A stretch of DNA of 64,000 bases, from contig NZ_JAVTWB010000253.1 in NCBI RefSeq assembly GCF_032229525.1, positions 77,158 through 141,157 on the forward strand, written 5' to 3'. The DNA comes from Accumulibacter sp032229525. Its GTDB lineage: Bacteria; Pseudomonadota; Gammaproteobacteria; Burkholderiales; Rhodocyclaceae. The stretch's first letter is position 1, and the number at the start of each line of letters is the position of its first letter. The notes beneath the pieces are model-generated. The model worked only from the letters and a program-made list of their open reading frames with translations, was not told the origin of the DNA and did no database searches. A program made the position numbers and the translations under genes. Below are positions 9,216-18,238 of the stretch, piece after piece.

Positions 9216-10877
9216 TTACATGTCCATGCCGCCCATGCCACCCATACCGCCCATACCGCCCATACCACCACCCATACCGCCGCCCATCGCCGGCTTGTCT
9301 TCGGCCAGTTCGGCGACCATGCACTCGGTAGTCAGCATCAGGCCGGCGATCGAGGCCGCGTTCTGCAGCGCGGTACGCGTCACCTTGGTCGGATCGAGAA
9401 CACCCATTTCAACCAGGTCGCCGTACTCTCCGGTGGCTGCGTTGTAGCCAAAATTACCGGTCCCTTGCAGCACGGCATTGACCACGACAGAGGGCTCGGC
9501 GCCAGCGTTGGCGACGATTTCGCGCAGCGGTTGCTCCAGCGCGCGCAGCACGATTTTGATGCCGGCATCCTGGTCGTGGTTGTCACCCTTCACCGAGGCG
9601 AGCGCGCTACGGGCGCGTAGCAGGGCCACCCCACCACCGGGAACGATGCCCTCTTCGACAGCCGCGCGGGTTGCGTGCAGTGCATCTTCGACGCGTGCCT
9701 TCTTCTCTTTCATCTCGACTTCAGTCGCTGCTCCGACCTTGATCAGGGCAACGCCTCCCGCGAGCTTGGCGACGCGCTCCTGCAGCTTCTCCTTGTCGTA
9801 GTCGCTGGTAGCGGTGTCGATTTGCGTGCGGATTTGGTTGACGCGCGCCTCGATGGCGGCGGTGTCACCGGCGCCATCGATGATCGTGGTGTCTTCCTTG
9901 CCGATCTCGATACGCTTGGCTTGGCCAAGTTCGGCGAGGGTCGCTTTTTCGAGGGTGAGGCCGACTTCTTCCGCAATCACCTGACCGCCGGTCAGCACGG
10001 CGATATCTTCAAGCATGGCCTTGCGGCGGTCGCCGAAGCCCGGCGCCTTCACGGCACAGGTCTTGAGGATGCCGCGGATGTTGTTGACCACCAGTGTGGC
10101 GAGTGCTTCACCGTCGACATCTTCGGCGACGATCAGCAGTGGGCGGCTGGCTTTGGCGACCTGCTCGAGAATAGGCAACAAGTCCCGGATGTTGGAGACC
10201 TTCTTGTCGAAGATCAGGACATACGGGTTTTCCAGGATAGCGTTCTGCTTCTCGTTGTTGTTGATGAAGTAGGGGCTGAGGTAGCCGCGGTCGAACTGCA
10301 TGCCTTCGACGACGTCGAGTTCATTGTTCAGCGACTTGCCATCTTCAACAGTAATAACGCCTTCCTTGCCGACCTTATCCATTGCACGCGCGATGATTTC
10401 GCCGATGTCAGCGTCAGCGTTTGCCGAGATCGAACCGACCTGAGCAATCTCCTTGTTGGTCGAACATGGCTTGGAAAGCTTCTTCAACTCGTCAACAGTC
10501 GCGATAACGGCCTTGTCGATGCCGCGCTTGAGATCCATCGGGTTCATGCCGGCGGCAACGTACTTCATGCCTTCGCGGACGATCGACTGGGCCAGAACGG
10601 TAGCGGTAGTGGTACCGTCACCGGCGATGTCGGACGTCTTGGAGGCGACTTCCTTGAGCATCTGGGCGCCCATGTTGGCGAACTTGTCCTTCAGTTCAAT
10701 TTCCTTGGCGACAGAGACACCGTCCTTGGTGACGGTGGGGGCGCCGTACGAGCGGTCCAGAACGACGTTGCGGCCTTTGGGGCCGAGGGTGATCTTTACT
10801 GCGTCGGCAAGAAGGTTTACGCCTTCAACCATGCGAGCGCGTGCGCTATCGCCAAACTTGACTTCTTTAGCTGCCAT
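9216..10877 (-). CDS. groL: GroEL (Cpn60), 60-kDa chaperonin
   Basis: Forms the double-ring chamber that, with GroES, refolds proteins using ATP. The 553-residue protein starts MAAKEVKFGDSARARMVEGV and shows the ATP-site hallmarks TLGPKGRNV and AGDGTTTATVLAQ near the N-terminus. It ends in a flexible GGM-repeat tail (MGGGMGGGMGGMGGMGGMGG then MDM) that is longer than the E. coli tail. It lies 99 bases downstream of groES, and both are controlled by the CIRCE element at 11353-11379. The terminator at 9161-9190 closes the operon. Confidence 0.99.
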   Translation of the reverse strand: MAAKEVKFGDSARARMVEGVNLLADAVKITLGPKGRNVVLDRSYGAPTVTKDGVSVAKEIELKDKFANMGAQMLKEVASKTSDIAGDGTTTATVLAQSIVREGMKYVAAGMNPMDLKRGIDKAVIATVDELKKLSKPCSTNKEIAQVGSISANADADIGEIIARAMDKVGKEGVITVEDGKSLNNELDVVEGMQFDRGYLSPYFINNNEKQNAILENPYVLIFDKKVSNIRDLLPILEQVAKASRPLLIVAEDVDGEALATLVVNNIRGILKTCAVKAPGFGDRRKAMLEDIAVLTGGQVIAEEVGLTLEKATLAELGQAKRIEIGKEDTTIIDGAGDTAAIEARVNQIRTQIDTATSDYDKEKLQERVAKLAGGVALIKVGAATEVEMKEKKARVEDALHATRAAVEEGIVPGGGVALLRARSALASVKGDNHDQDAGIKIVLRALEQPLREIVANAGAEPSVVVNAVLQGTGNFGYNAATGEYGDLVEMGVLDPTKVTRTALQNAASIAGLMLTTECMVAELAEDKPAMGGGMGGGMGGMGGMGGMGGMDM

Positions 10878-10976
10878 AGAGGTAACTCCTAGAATTCTTT
10901 AATGTAATGATCTGAATCTGGCTCGGAAAACCGAGTGGTAAGGCGGGATGGGCGCGACCTTGTCGGCCCGGAAACT

Positions 10977-11267
10977 CTAGGCCTCGACGACGCCCATGAT
11001 GTCTTCTTCGCGCATGACAAGCAGCTCGTCGCCATCGACCTTGACGGTCTGTCCAGCGTACTTGCCGAACAGGACGCGGTCGCCCACCTTCACTTCGAGG
11101 GCGCGCACGGAACCATCCTCAAGTACTTTGCCATTGCCTACGGCGCGGATTTCACCTTGGTCGGGCTTTTCGGCAGCCGCATCCGGAATGACGATACCGG
11201 AGGCGGTCTTGCGCTCCTCTTCAAGACGCTTGACGATCACGCGATCATGCAACGGACGAATTTTCAT
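10977..11267 (-). CDS. groS: GroES (Cpn10), 10-kDa co-chaperonin
   Basis: Heptameric lid of the GroEL chamber. The 96-residue protein begins MKIRPLHDRVIVKRLEEE and contains the mobile loop near residues 17-32 (EERKTASGIVIPDAA), followed by a beta-barrel ending GDELLVMREEDIMGVVEA. The ATG at 11267 is chosen over an upstream in-frame start at 11303 because AAGGAG lies just ahead of it and the family begins there. First gene of groESL, with CIRCE about 85 bases upstream. Confidence 0.99.
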   Translation of the reverse strand: MKIRPLHDRVIVKRLEEERKTASGIVIPDAAAEKPDQGEIRAVGNGKVLEDGSVRALEVKVGDRVLFGKYAGQTVKVDGDELLVMREEDIMGVVEA

Positions 11268-11352
11268 GCAGTTTCTCCTTGGGTTAGGCATACAAGCGAA
11301 CAAAACTTGTTACACCCTGCTGCTGCAAGCACAACGCCTGAGCGCAGTGTTG

Positions 11353-11379
11353 TTAGCACTCACTGCTAACGAGTGCTAA
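11353..11379. promoter_or_regulatory. CIRCE operator (HrcA-binding inverted repeat) of groESL
   Basis: A perfect consensus CIRCE: TTAGCACTC (11353-11361), a 9-base spacer, then GAGTGCTAA (11371-11379). In many bacteria the HrcA repressor binds this element at low temperature and releases it on heat shock when GroEL is occupied by unfolded protein. It lies between the promoter and groES, overlapping the expected transcription start. No hrcA gene is present in the window. Confidence 0.97.
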
Positions 11380-11407
11380 TAATAGGGCCACAGTGCGCGA
11401 ATTTCAA
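11379..11407 (-). promoter_or_regulatory. groESL promoter (sigma-70 type, possibly also sigma-32)
   Basis: Read on the minus strand, TTGAAA (11402-11407) and TATTAT (11379-11384) are separated by exactly 17 bases, each 5 of 6 to consensus. The -10 box touches the CIRCE arm by one base, so bound HrcA would block polymerase. The same stretch reads CCCCTTGAA, then 15 bases later CCCTATTA. That partly fits the heat-shock sigma-32 consensus, so control by both a repressor and sigma-32 is possible. Confidence 0.8.
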
Positions 11408-11604
11408 GGGGCGAAGGCGCGTAAACGGAGATTGCTTCCTCGTCGCCATGACGCTGCTCGGCGAAGAGACGGTGTGTGGCGCGCATTTTCTTGCGGTGTG
11501 TGAACGGTAAGCGCGAACGTTTGGACCGCTGGTGGCCTATCTCAGTCGGGCCATCGGGCTCGCCTGGTAAGCGCGCGGCCGATCGCCTCGTGCAACGCGC
11601 ATGG

Positions 11605-12108
11605 TCAGTTCGCCGTGCCGCCGGAAAGCGCCAGGCTCTGGAGCGATACCCGCTTGCGGCCATCGGCAACGCAGTGACTGCCCACCTCCTGAAACCCGAA
11701 GCTGGCGTGGAATCGCGCCGAGTTTTCGTTTGGCGGGTCGACATCGAACTCGCAGGTGAGCATTTCGGCAGCCTTGGCCTGGTCGTTGCCAACGATGTCC
11801 GTGTAGAGCAGCTTGCCCAGACCGGCGCCCTGATGCGCAATCGAGACGACGATTCGGTCGATGTACAGAAAGCGCGGGTAGCGCGCCGCGAACCAGAGGT
11901 AGTTTGGACTATCGTAGGGCGCGCCTTCGCGTAGCGCGAGCAGGAAGGCGGAAACCTGCCCGGCCTGTTCGACGACCCGAAAATAGGCCGCAGAGCGGTG
12001 TAGCCGCTGCAGCAACTCGGGCGTCAGGGGGCTCAGGAAGCGAACCGACTCCTCGTTGAGAGCGAGGATTTCGTCGTGGTCGGCAAGCTGCGCGTCGCGA
12101 ATGATCAT
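11605..12108 (-). CDS. GNAT-family N-acetyltransferase
   Basis: Predicted acyl-CoA-dependent acetyltransferase of 167 residues; substrate unknown. It starts MIIRDAQLADHDEILALNEE, typical of the GNAT N-terminal strand and helix. It carries the acetyl-CoA pyrophosphate-binding motif QGAGLGKLL after the strand FLYIDRIVVS, and ends with the NENSARFHASFGFQEVG block shared by the fold. A longer frame reaches upstream to 12288, but those 60 residues are Arg/Pro-rich and overlap malQ, so the inner ATG is preferred. It starts 59 bases after the malQ stop and may be co-transcribed with it. Confidence 0.8.
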   Translation of the reverse strand: MIIRDAQLADHDEILALNEESVRFLSPLTPELLQRLHRSAAYFRVVEQAGQVSAFLLALREGAPYDSPNYLWFAARYPRFLYIDRIVVSIAHQGAGLGKLLYTDIVGNDQAKAAEMLTCEFDVDPPNENSARFHASFGFQEVGSHCVADGRKRVSLQSLALSGGTAN

Positions 12109-12167
12109 CGGTGAACCCCGGCTTGGGCAGACAGCCTGAGCGGCTGGCAACAGCAGGCAAGTGACGG

Positions 12168-13730
12168 TCAGTCTTCGCTCTCTTCGTCTTCTGGGTGCTG
12201 GCTCTCGTAGTCGCGACCGTAAAGGCGGGTCAGGTCGGCAAGGTGGTCGGCGTGCCAGGCTTCGACCTGATCCCAACGGTAGCGCCACTCCCAGGAACCC
12301 TCACCGATGCTCGGCCGGTTCATGCGGTGCGTGGTGTCGAGCATCAGCGCGTCCTGCATCGGGATGACGCAGAACTGGGCAACCGACGAGAAAGCGAGAC
12401 GGATCAGGTACCAGCACAGCTCGGCGGCATTCTCGCTGCCCACCCCGAGGTAGGCGTGTACCCGGTCCTGCTCCTCCTGCTCGAGCGACGCCCACCAGCC
12501 GCAGGTGGTGTCGTTGTCGTGGGTGCCGGTGTAGACCACCGTGTTGGCGTCGTAGTTGTGCGGCAGATAGGGGTTCCTGGCGTCGTCGCCGAAAGCGAAA
12601 TGCAGGATGCGCATGCCCGGCAGACCGACGTCCTGGCGTAGCTTCCTGACGGCCGGCGTGATGATGCCGAGGTCTTCGGCAATGATCTTCAGCCTGCCGC
12701 TCTCGTCGCTCAATTCGCCGCGCATGGCGGTGAACAGCGCTTCTCCGGGCCCTGGCTGCCAGATACCGTCGATCGCCGTTTCAGCCGCGGCCGGAATCTC
12801 CCAGTAGGACTCGAAGCCGCGGAAATGATCAATGCGAACGATGTCGCACAGCTTCAGCATTTGCTGCATGCGCTCTATCCACCAGCGATAGTTTTCGGCG
12901 GCATGCGCCGACCACAGATAGAGCGGGTTGCCCCAGCGCTGTCCGGTCTCGCTGAAATAGTCCGGCGGCACGCCGGCGACGACGCGCGGACGACCGTCTT
13001 TATCGAGGTCGAACAGCTGCGGATTGGCCCAGACGTCGGCACTGTGCCCGGAAACGAAGATTGGCAGGTCGCCGACGATCTCGATGCGGTGTGCGTTGGC
13101 GTAGGCCTTGAGCTTCGCCCACTGCTCGTGGAAACACCACTGGCAGAACTTCCAGAAACCTATCTCGGCGGCGTGCTGGCTTTTCGCCTCCGACAGCGCG
13201 TCCGGCTCGCGATGAGCCTGAGCTGCAGGCCAATCCTGCCACATCGTGCCCTGGTCGCCATGGTTGGCGATATCCAGCGCCATGAACAGCGCGTAGTCGT
13301 CGAGCCAGGCGTGCGCATCGACGCAGAAGGCCTCGAAATCCGCGTGTCGGTGCGATTTCTGGTCAGCGAAAAAGCGCTCGGCGGCACGCCTCAACTGGCC
13401 CATCCGGAAGGGCCGTACGGCGGCGTAGTCGATCCGGTCTGCGGGGAAAGCAGGGACCTCGGCGAGATCGGCATCGGTCAGCCAGCCCGTCGTGTGCAGT
13501 GCGCCCAGGTCGATCAGCAGCTCGCTGCCGGCGAAAGCGGATGGGCTGGAGTAGGGTGAGTTTCCTGGTCCGACACCGGTGAGGGGCAACACCTGCCACA
13601 GGGATTGACCCCCGGCGACCAGCCAGTCGACAAAGTGATAGGCGGCGGGGCCAAGGTCGCCCGAGCCGTGCGGGCCGGGCAGTGAGGTGGGGTGAAGCAG
13701 GATGCCGCTCTGGCGGGGAAGGGGAGTCAT
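12168..13730 (-). CDS. malQ: 4-alpha-glucanotransferase (amylomaltase), GH77
   Basis: Transfers alpha-1,4-glucan segments between malto-oligosaccharides or glycogen, releasing glucose. The 520-residue protein has the full GH77 core: nucleophile Asp301 in VRIDHFRGF, acid/base Glu352 in IIAEDLGI, and transition-state Asp405 in TGTHDNDTT. The N-terminus SGILLHPTSLPGPHGSGDLG is classic for the family. A start 8 codons further up (13754) exists, but AAGGA lies 7 bases ahead of the 13730 ATG. In glycogen-cycling bacteria this enzyme works with glycogen phosphorylase; no other glycogen gene is in the window. Confidence 0.96.
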   Translation of the reverse strand: MTPLPRQSGILLHPTSLPGPHGSGDLGPAAYHFVDWLVAGGQSLWQVLPLTGVGPGNSPYSSPSAFAGSELLIDLGALHTTGWLTDADLAEVPAFPADRIDYAAVRPFRMGQLRRAAERFFADQKSHRHADFEAFCVDAHAWLDDYALFMALDIANHGDQGTMWQDWPAAQAHREPDALSEAKSQHAAEIGFWKFCQWCFHEQWAKLKAYANAHRIEIVGDLPIFVSGHSADVWANPQLFDLDKDGRPRVVAGVPPDYFSETGQRWGNPLYLWSAHAAENYRWWIERMQQMLKLCDIVRIDHFRGFESYWEIPAAAETAIDGIWQPGPGEALFTAMRGELSDESGRLKIIAEDLGIITPAVRKLRQDVGLPGMRILHFAFGDDARNPYLPHNYDANTVVYTGTHDNDTTCGWWASLEQEEQDRVHAYLGVGSENAAELCWYLIRLAFSSVAQFCVIPMQDALMLDTTHRMNRPSIGEGSWEWRYRWDQVEAWHADHLADLTRLYGRDYESQHPEDEESED

Positions 13731-14021
13731 CGAGATCCTTTTTTCTTGCGTCATCGTCCGTTTTTTGGTGACGGAGCGAGCAGATTGTCAAGTTGCATTA
13801 TTTGGGGTGCTGCTGGTCGCATGCCATGCCAGTCGGCTGGCGGCGCTGAATCGGTCAGTGGCGCTTTGCGCGACGGCCGCCAGTATCGGGCGCCTGCGCT
13901 TGCAGCGCAAGGTGAGTTGCATGACGCGCTTTTACTGTCCCGCCGACGTGCCCGCTGCCACAGCCCCCGGCAGCGAAGTGGCGTGGTCAGCCAGGCGCGG
14001 CGGACTCCGCGACGAGCCTGA

Positions 14022-14588
14022 TTACTCGAGCCTGGTAATCTTGTTGCCCTGCAGGCCAAGGCCGGCCATCAGACCCTTCTGACTGAAGATGAAGGCATAG
14101 ATGTCGTCTTGCGCAGTCGTGGAAGTCAGCGACTTGCCCATGCCCTCGTCGACCATGACAATCGTTGGGCCAACGCCGACTTCGAAGCCCTGGGCCGTGT
14201 TCAGGGTCTGCAGCGATTTCTCGTTCATGAAAAACATCGCATAGCCGTATTGCTGGGCACCGGCTTGAAGCCCGTACGAAGCGCCAGCGGTGTTGTAGTA
14301 GCCCGAGGTTTTGCCCTGCTTGAAGAGTACGCCGTCTCCGTACTGTCCACCGACGACGAGACCGGCCTTGGTAATTTTGGGAAAGACGAGGACGGCTACC
14401 GCATTCCTGGACAAGTCCTTGGCCGCCGGGATCTTGGCGATCAGCTTCTTGTAGGCGCTGCGCGCGTCTCTTTCGAGCGCTGCGTGGTCAGCCGCGATGG
14501 CGGCAGCCGGGGCCAGCAGAGCAGTGGCCAGGGCTATCAGCAGCCACCGGGAAAATTGAAAGACGCGCGAAAAGAATTTCTTCTTCAT
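14022..14588 (-). CDS. Secreted SYLF-domain (Ysc84-like) protein
   Basis: 188 residues with a clear signal peptide: KKK near the start, hydrophobic core WLLIALATALLAPAAAIA, likely cleavage after AIA. The rest matches the SYLF/Ysc84 fold, a lipid-binding domain in eukaryotic homologues. Typical features are the block AVAVLVFPKITKAGLVVGGQ, the GDGVLFKQGKTSGYYNTAGASYG stretch and AQDDIYAFIFSQKGLMAG. Bacterial members are periplasmic or outer-membrane-associated proteins of unclear function. It is transcribed alone; malQ lies 291 bases downstream on the same strand. The stretch between them (13731-14021) shows no gene. Confidence 0.85.
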   Translation of the reverse strand: MKKKFFSRVFQFSRWLLIALATALLAPAAAIAADHAALERDARSAYKKLIAKIPAAKDLSRNAVAVLVFPKITKAGLVVGGQYGDGVLFKQGKTSGYYNTAGASYGLQAGAQQYGYAMFFMNEKSLQTLNTAQGFEVGVGPTIVMVDEGMGKSLTSTTAQDDIYAFIFSQKGLMAGLGLQGNKITRLE

Positions 14589-14911
14589 GTCACCACTCCG
14601 TGAAAAATTGCTGCCAGGAAGAGTCCGCCTGGCCGGGTCGTCGAGGCGTCATCATAAGCCAAAGTCCTCGCACGCGGCTTGCTTCACCAATGTGATTTCA
14701 TCCCGACGCCATGTCTTTTCGCGCGACACGATTCGAGTGGAGCGTAGCAGCGCAGGACTGCTTTGGCGCCATACGGTAGAATGGTTATTAGGGGCGGCCG
14801 CACGCTCGACAGGTCCTGCCTGGAGGCTCGCGAGTGGCGCCAGGGGCAACCAAAGGACGGTTACCAGCACACGCCAACACCACAATCCACGACGAGTACA
14901 ACGAGTACATC
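14589..14911. other. Divergent intergenic region between the SYLF gene and the Pta fusion
   Basis: No gene is supported. A TAGAAT hexamer at 14777-14782 is a possible -10 box for the rightward genes, but its -35 partner is poor. A GTG at 14834 with TGGAGG 7 bases upstream is in frame with the next gene and would add 26 residues; see that entry. Confidence 0.4.
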
Positions 14912-16324
14912 ATGAATACAGACACCCTTCAGAACCGCTGCTTCGATGAAATCAAAATAGGGGACACGGCAAGCGTCAGTCACACCCTGAGCTTGCACGA
15001 CGTGCAACTCTTCGCTGCCGTGTCCGGCGATCTCAGTCCGACTCAGCTCGACAATGCACTGGATCGACAGCAGGGCCCGGGCGACGTCAGCGCCCACAGC
15101 ATGTGGCTGGGCGCGCAGCTTTCCGGACTGCTCGGCAACCAGCTTCCCGGCCCGGGCACCGTGCATTCTGGACAGGATCTCGAGTTCCTGGCGCCGCTGC
15201 CGATTGGCGAGCAGGTGACGATCACCATCACCGCGACGGCCAAGGACCCGGCCAGCCAGCGGGTGAGCTTCGACTGCCGCGGGGTCAATGCGCGCGGTGA
15301 GACGATCATGACCGGTACGGCGCGGGTGATCGCGCCGCGGGTGAAGATCAGCATGGCGCGTCCCGACGCGGCGCAGGTGTCTATTCAGAGCCACGATCGC
15401 TTCGAGCATCTGGTCGAACGCTGCCGGCAACTGACTCCCGTGGTGGTGGCGGTGGCGCATCCCTGCGACGCATCGTCACTTGGCGCGGCGCTGCAGGCCA
15501 GGCGTGAGGGGCTGATCGAGCCGATCCTGGTCGGGCCGCTGGCCAGGTTGCATGCCGTTGCCGAAGAGCAGGGTTTCGACCTCTCTGGCGTAGAACTCGA
15601 AGATGTGCCGCACAGCCATGCGGCGGCTTTTCGGGTCGTCGAACTGGTTCGCCTTGGCAAGGCGGCGGCGCTGATGAAAGGAAGCCTGCATACCGACGAG
15701 CTGATGGCCGAGGTGGTCAACAGGCAAACGGGGTTGCGCACCGAGCGGCGCATCACGCACGCCTTCGTGATGGACGTGCCGACCTATCACAAGCCGTTGA
15801 TCGTCACCGATGCGGCGATCAACATCGCACCTGATCTCGACACCAAGCGCGACATTTGCCAGAACGCCATCGACCTCGGGCATGTACTCGGAATAGAATG
15901 CCCGAAGGTGGCGATCATCTGTGCCGTCGAAGGGATCAACTCGCGGATGGTGTGCACCACGGACGCCGCTTCGCTGTGCAAGATGGCCGACCGCGGCCAG
16001 ATCACGGGGGCCATTCTCGATGGCCCGCTGGCCCTCGATAACGCCATCAGCAAGGAAGCCGCTCGGATCAAGAAGATCGATTCGCTGGTCGCCGGCGATC
16101 CAGACATTCTGGTGGTTCCCGATCTCGCCGCCGGCAACATCCTGGCCAAGCAATTTACCTTCATGAGCAATGCCGATGGCGCGGGTATCGTGCTCGGTGC
16201 GCGCGTGCCGATCATCCTCACCAGTCGTGCCGACAACCGGCGTGCCAAACTCGCTTCGTGCGCGGTGGCCTGCCTGATGGCCAGTGCCGCGGTGGCGCAG
16301 GGCTCGACGATAGCGGGAGCTTGA
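14912..16324 (+). CDS. MaoC-like hydratase / phosphate acetyl(butyryl)transferase fusion
   Basis: 470 residues joining two domains. Residues about 10-140 form a MaoC hot-dog domain (FDEIKIGDTASVSHTLS...SFDCRGVNARGETIMTGTARV). Residues about 165-466 form a phosphotransacetylase/phosphotransbutyrylase domain (PILVGPLARL, MKGSLHTDELM, DGPLALDNAISKEAA). The enzyme should interconvert acyl-CoA and acyl phosphate, and pairs with the kinase that starts 1 base after its stop. The ATG at 14912 is chosen because homologous N-termini begin around NxxFDEIxIGD, although its ribosome site is weak. The GTG at 14834 has a better ribosome site. Whether acetyl-, propionyl- or butyryl-CoA is preferred cannot be read from sequence. 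Confidence 0.9.
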   Translation: MNTDTLQNRCFDEIKIGDTASVSHTLSLHDVQLFAAVSGDLSPTQLDNALDRQQGPGDVSAHSMWLGAQLSGLLGNQLPGPGTVHSGQDLEFLAPLPIGEQVTITITATAKDPASQRVSFDCRGVNARGETIMTGTARVIAPRVKISMARPDAAQVSIQSHDRFEHLVERCRQLTPVVVAVAHPCDASSLGAALQARREGLIEPILVGPLARLHAVAEEQGFDLSGVELEDVPHSHAAAFRVVELVRLGKAAALMKGSLHTDELMAEVVNRQTGLRTERRITHAFVMDVPTYHKPLIVTDAAINIAPDLDTKRDICQNAIDLGHVLGIECPKVAIICAVEGINSRMVCTTDAASLCKMADRGQITGAILDGPLALDNAISKEAARIKKIDSLVAGDPDILVVPDLAAGNILAKQFTFMSNADGAGIVLGARVPIILTSRADNRRAKLASCAVACLMASAAVAQGSTIAGA

Positions 16325-16325
16325 G

Positions 16326-17510
16326 ATGGGAAACGGAATTCTGGTCCTCAACGCCGGCTCTTCGAGCCTGAAGTTCTCGGTTTTCGACATCGGCGGTCCG
16401 GGTGTCCTCGATGCCATGGCGGTGGGCCAGGTTGAAGGCCTGGGCACGGCACCGCACCTCAAGGCAAAGGGCGCTGATGGCAGCGTCATTGCCGACCAGC
16501 GCTGGACTACCAGCGAAGTCGCCACTCACGGGAGGGCATTGCAGGAGATTGCCACGCTGCTACGTTCCCGCTTCGCGGGACAGGAGCTGGCGGGCGTCGG
16601 TCATCGTGTGGTGCACGGCGGTCCGGACTATTCGGCGCCGCTGCTGATCACGCCGCAGGCGATGGAAAAACTCGCCACCTTTGTGCCGCTGGCGCCGCTG
16701 CATCAGCCGCACAACCTGGCCGCCATCCGCGCGGTGCAGGAGGCGCGGCCCGAGTTGCCTCAGGTTGCCTGTTTTGATACCGCGTTCCACCGCAGCCACG
16801 ACACTGTCGTGCAGCTCTATGGTCTGCCCTATGAATACTTCGAGCGCGGCATCCGCCGCTACGGCTTTCACGGCCTGTCCTACGAGTACATCGCCGCGAC
16901 GCTGCCAGAGGTGGCGCCGGAAATCGCCGCCGGGCGTGTCGTCGTGGCTCATCTCGGCAGCGGTGCCAGCATGTGCGCAATCCACAACGGCCGCAGTGTC
17001 AGCAGTTCGATGGGCTTTACCGCGCTCGACGGACTGCTGATGGGTACGCGGCCGGGCAACATGGATCCCGGCATCGTTCTCTACCTGCTCGAGCACGAAG
17101 GGATGAGCGCCAAAGAGATCGAGGAACTGCTCTACAAGCGTTCCGGCCTGCTCGGTCTGTCGGGAATCGGCAACGACATGCGTGTCCTGCAGGAGAGTGA
17201 CTCGCCGCGCGCGCGCCTGGCGATCGATCACTTCGTCTATCGCATCAGTCGTGAACTCGGCGGGCTCGCGGCGGTGCTCGGGGGGCTCGATGCCCTCGTG
17301 TTCACTGCCGGCATAGGCGAAAACAGCGCATACATTCGTCGACGGGTCTGCGAACAGGCGAAATGGCTGGGCATCGATCTCGACGCGGCGGCCAACGAAC
17401 AGGCTGGCCCGCGTATCAGCAGCGCCGGCAGCAAGGCTTCGGCGTGGGTGGTGCCGACCAACGAGGAGCTGATGATTGCGCGGCACACGCGCGTGCTGCT
17501 CGGGCTGTAA
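16326..17510 (+). CDS. ackA: Acetate kinase
   Basis: Transfers phosphate between acyl phosphate and ADP, completing the acyl-CoA to acetate (or propionate) route with the upstream transferase, or running in reverse to activate acetate. 394 residues, normal for the family. The signature LNAGSSSLKFSVF is at residues 8-20, Arg94 in GHRVVHGG and Asp151 in FDTAFHR correspond to catalytic positions, and MDPGIVLYLL and GGLDALVFTAGIGENS complete the fold. The start lies 1 base after the preceding stop, so translation is probably coupled. Confidence 0.96.
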   Translation: MGNGILVLNAGSSSLKFSVFDIGGPGVLDAMAVGQVEGLGTAPHLKAKGADGSVIADQRWTTSEVATHGRALQEIATLLRSRFAGQELAGVGHRVVHGGPDYSAPLLITPQAMEKLATFVPLAPLHQPHNLAAIRAVQEARPELPQVACFDTAFHRSHDTVVQLYGLPYEYFERGIRRYGFHGLSYEYIAATLPEVAPEIAAGRVVVAHLGSGASMCAIHNGRSVSSSMGFTALDGLLMGTRPGNMDPGIVLYLLEHEGMSAKEIEELLYKRSGLLGLSGIGNDMRVLQESDSPRARLAIDHFVYRISRELGGLAAVLGGLDALVFTAGIGENSAYIRRRVCEQAKWLGIDLDAAANEQAGPRISSAGSKASAWVVPTNEELMIARHTRVLLGL

Positions 17511-17626
17511 TCACCGCTGGAAGTCCAGCATTGGACTCGGCCCAGGCTGCGGCACTGGCGGCAAGAACTGCGGGCAGCGGGGGGCCGCCGATGTCGGGCC
17601 TTTCCCGCACCACGATGTTCGGTATT

Positions 17627-18172
17627 TCAGTGGCGGGCAGGTGACGGGCCTGCCAGCTTGAGCCGGCAGATGGCGACCGACGCATCCTCCGGGTCGGTCA
17701 AAATAGTGAAGCCAAGGCGAGCGGCGAGTCGCAGCATCGGCGCGTTGACCCGCAGCACGAAACCCTCCATTTCCACGAGCCCACGCCGTTTCGTGGCAGC
17801 GATCAGCGCGCTCATCAGGGCATGGCCAAGCCCGGCTCCATCGTAGTTCCCGGCGACGGTGACCGAAAATTCGCAGCTCGCCGGGTCGTTGCCGATCACC
17901 GCGAGGGCAGAGCCCACGATATCGATCCCGTCGGCAGCCGGGACAGTGGCCACGAGGCCGATGCCGCTCTCGGGAAACGAGGCGAGAACCTTGCGCAAGC
18001 GGTCCACGTTGGGTTCGCGGACGACCCGCATGAAACGCATGTAGCGGGCGTCCGCATCGAGTCGCTCGAAGGCCTGCAGCAGTTCATCCTCGTCGGTGCT
18101 ACGGATCGCACGAAGGTGCACCGCACGCCCGTCGCGCAGGGTGACGTCAGTTGCTGCGAAGATGGAGTCCAT
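17627..18172 (-). CDS. GNAT-family acetyltransferase
   Basis: 181 residues from this ATG. The core includes VTLRDGRAVHLRAIRSTDED at the N-terminus, the acetyl-CoA motif YDGAGLGHALMSALI, and the final LRLAARLGFTILTDPED block. The substrate cannot be predicted; similar stand-alone GNAT domains also occur fused to acyl-CoA ligases. Other in-frame starts exist at 18205 (ATG) and 18235 (TTG); the chosen one follows GGAAAGGA at a rather long distance, so the start is uncertain. It lies just after the antiporter gene on the same strand and is probably in one transcript with it. Convergent with ackA; the 116 bases between show no clear terminator. Confidence 0.75.
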   Translation of the reverse strand: MDSIFAATDVTLRDGRAVHLRAIRSTDEDELLQAFERLDADARYMRFMRVVREPNVDRLRKVLASFPESGIGLVATVPAADGIDIVGSALAVIGNDPASCEFSVTVAGNYDGAGLGHALMSALIAATKRRGLVEMEGFVLRVNAPMLRLAARLGFTILTDPEDASVAICRLKLAGPSPARH

Positions 18173-18238
18173 GGATAGCCGTAGTCCTTTCCGTCCGGTC
18201 GCCATCGCCCTGTCGTGCGTGGCTTGACCGGGCAATTG

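Noticed and set aside
9675..10892. 405-codon plus-strand frame opposite groEL
   Set aside because: Antisense shadow of groEL; Asp/Val/Gly-rich without domain features.
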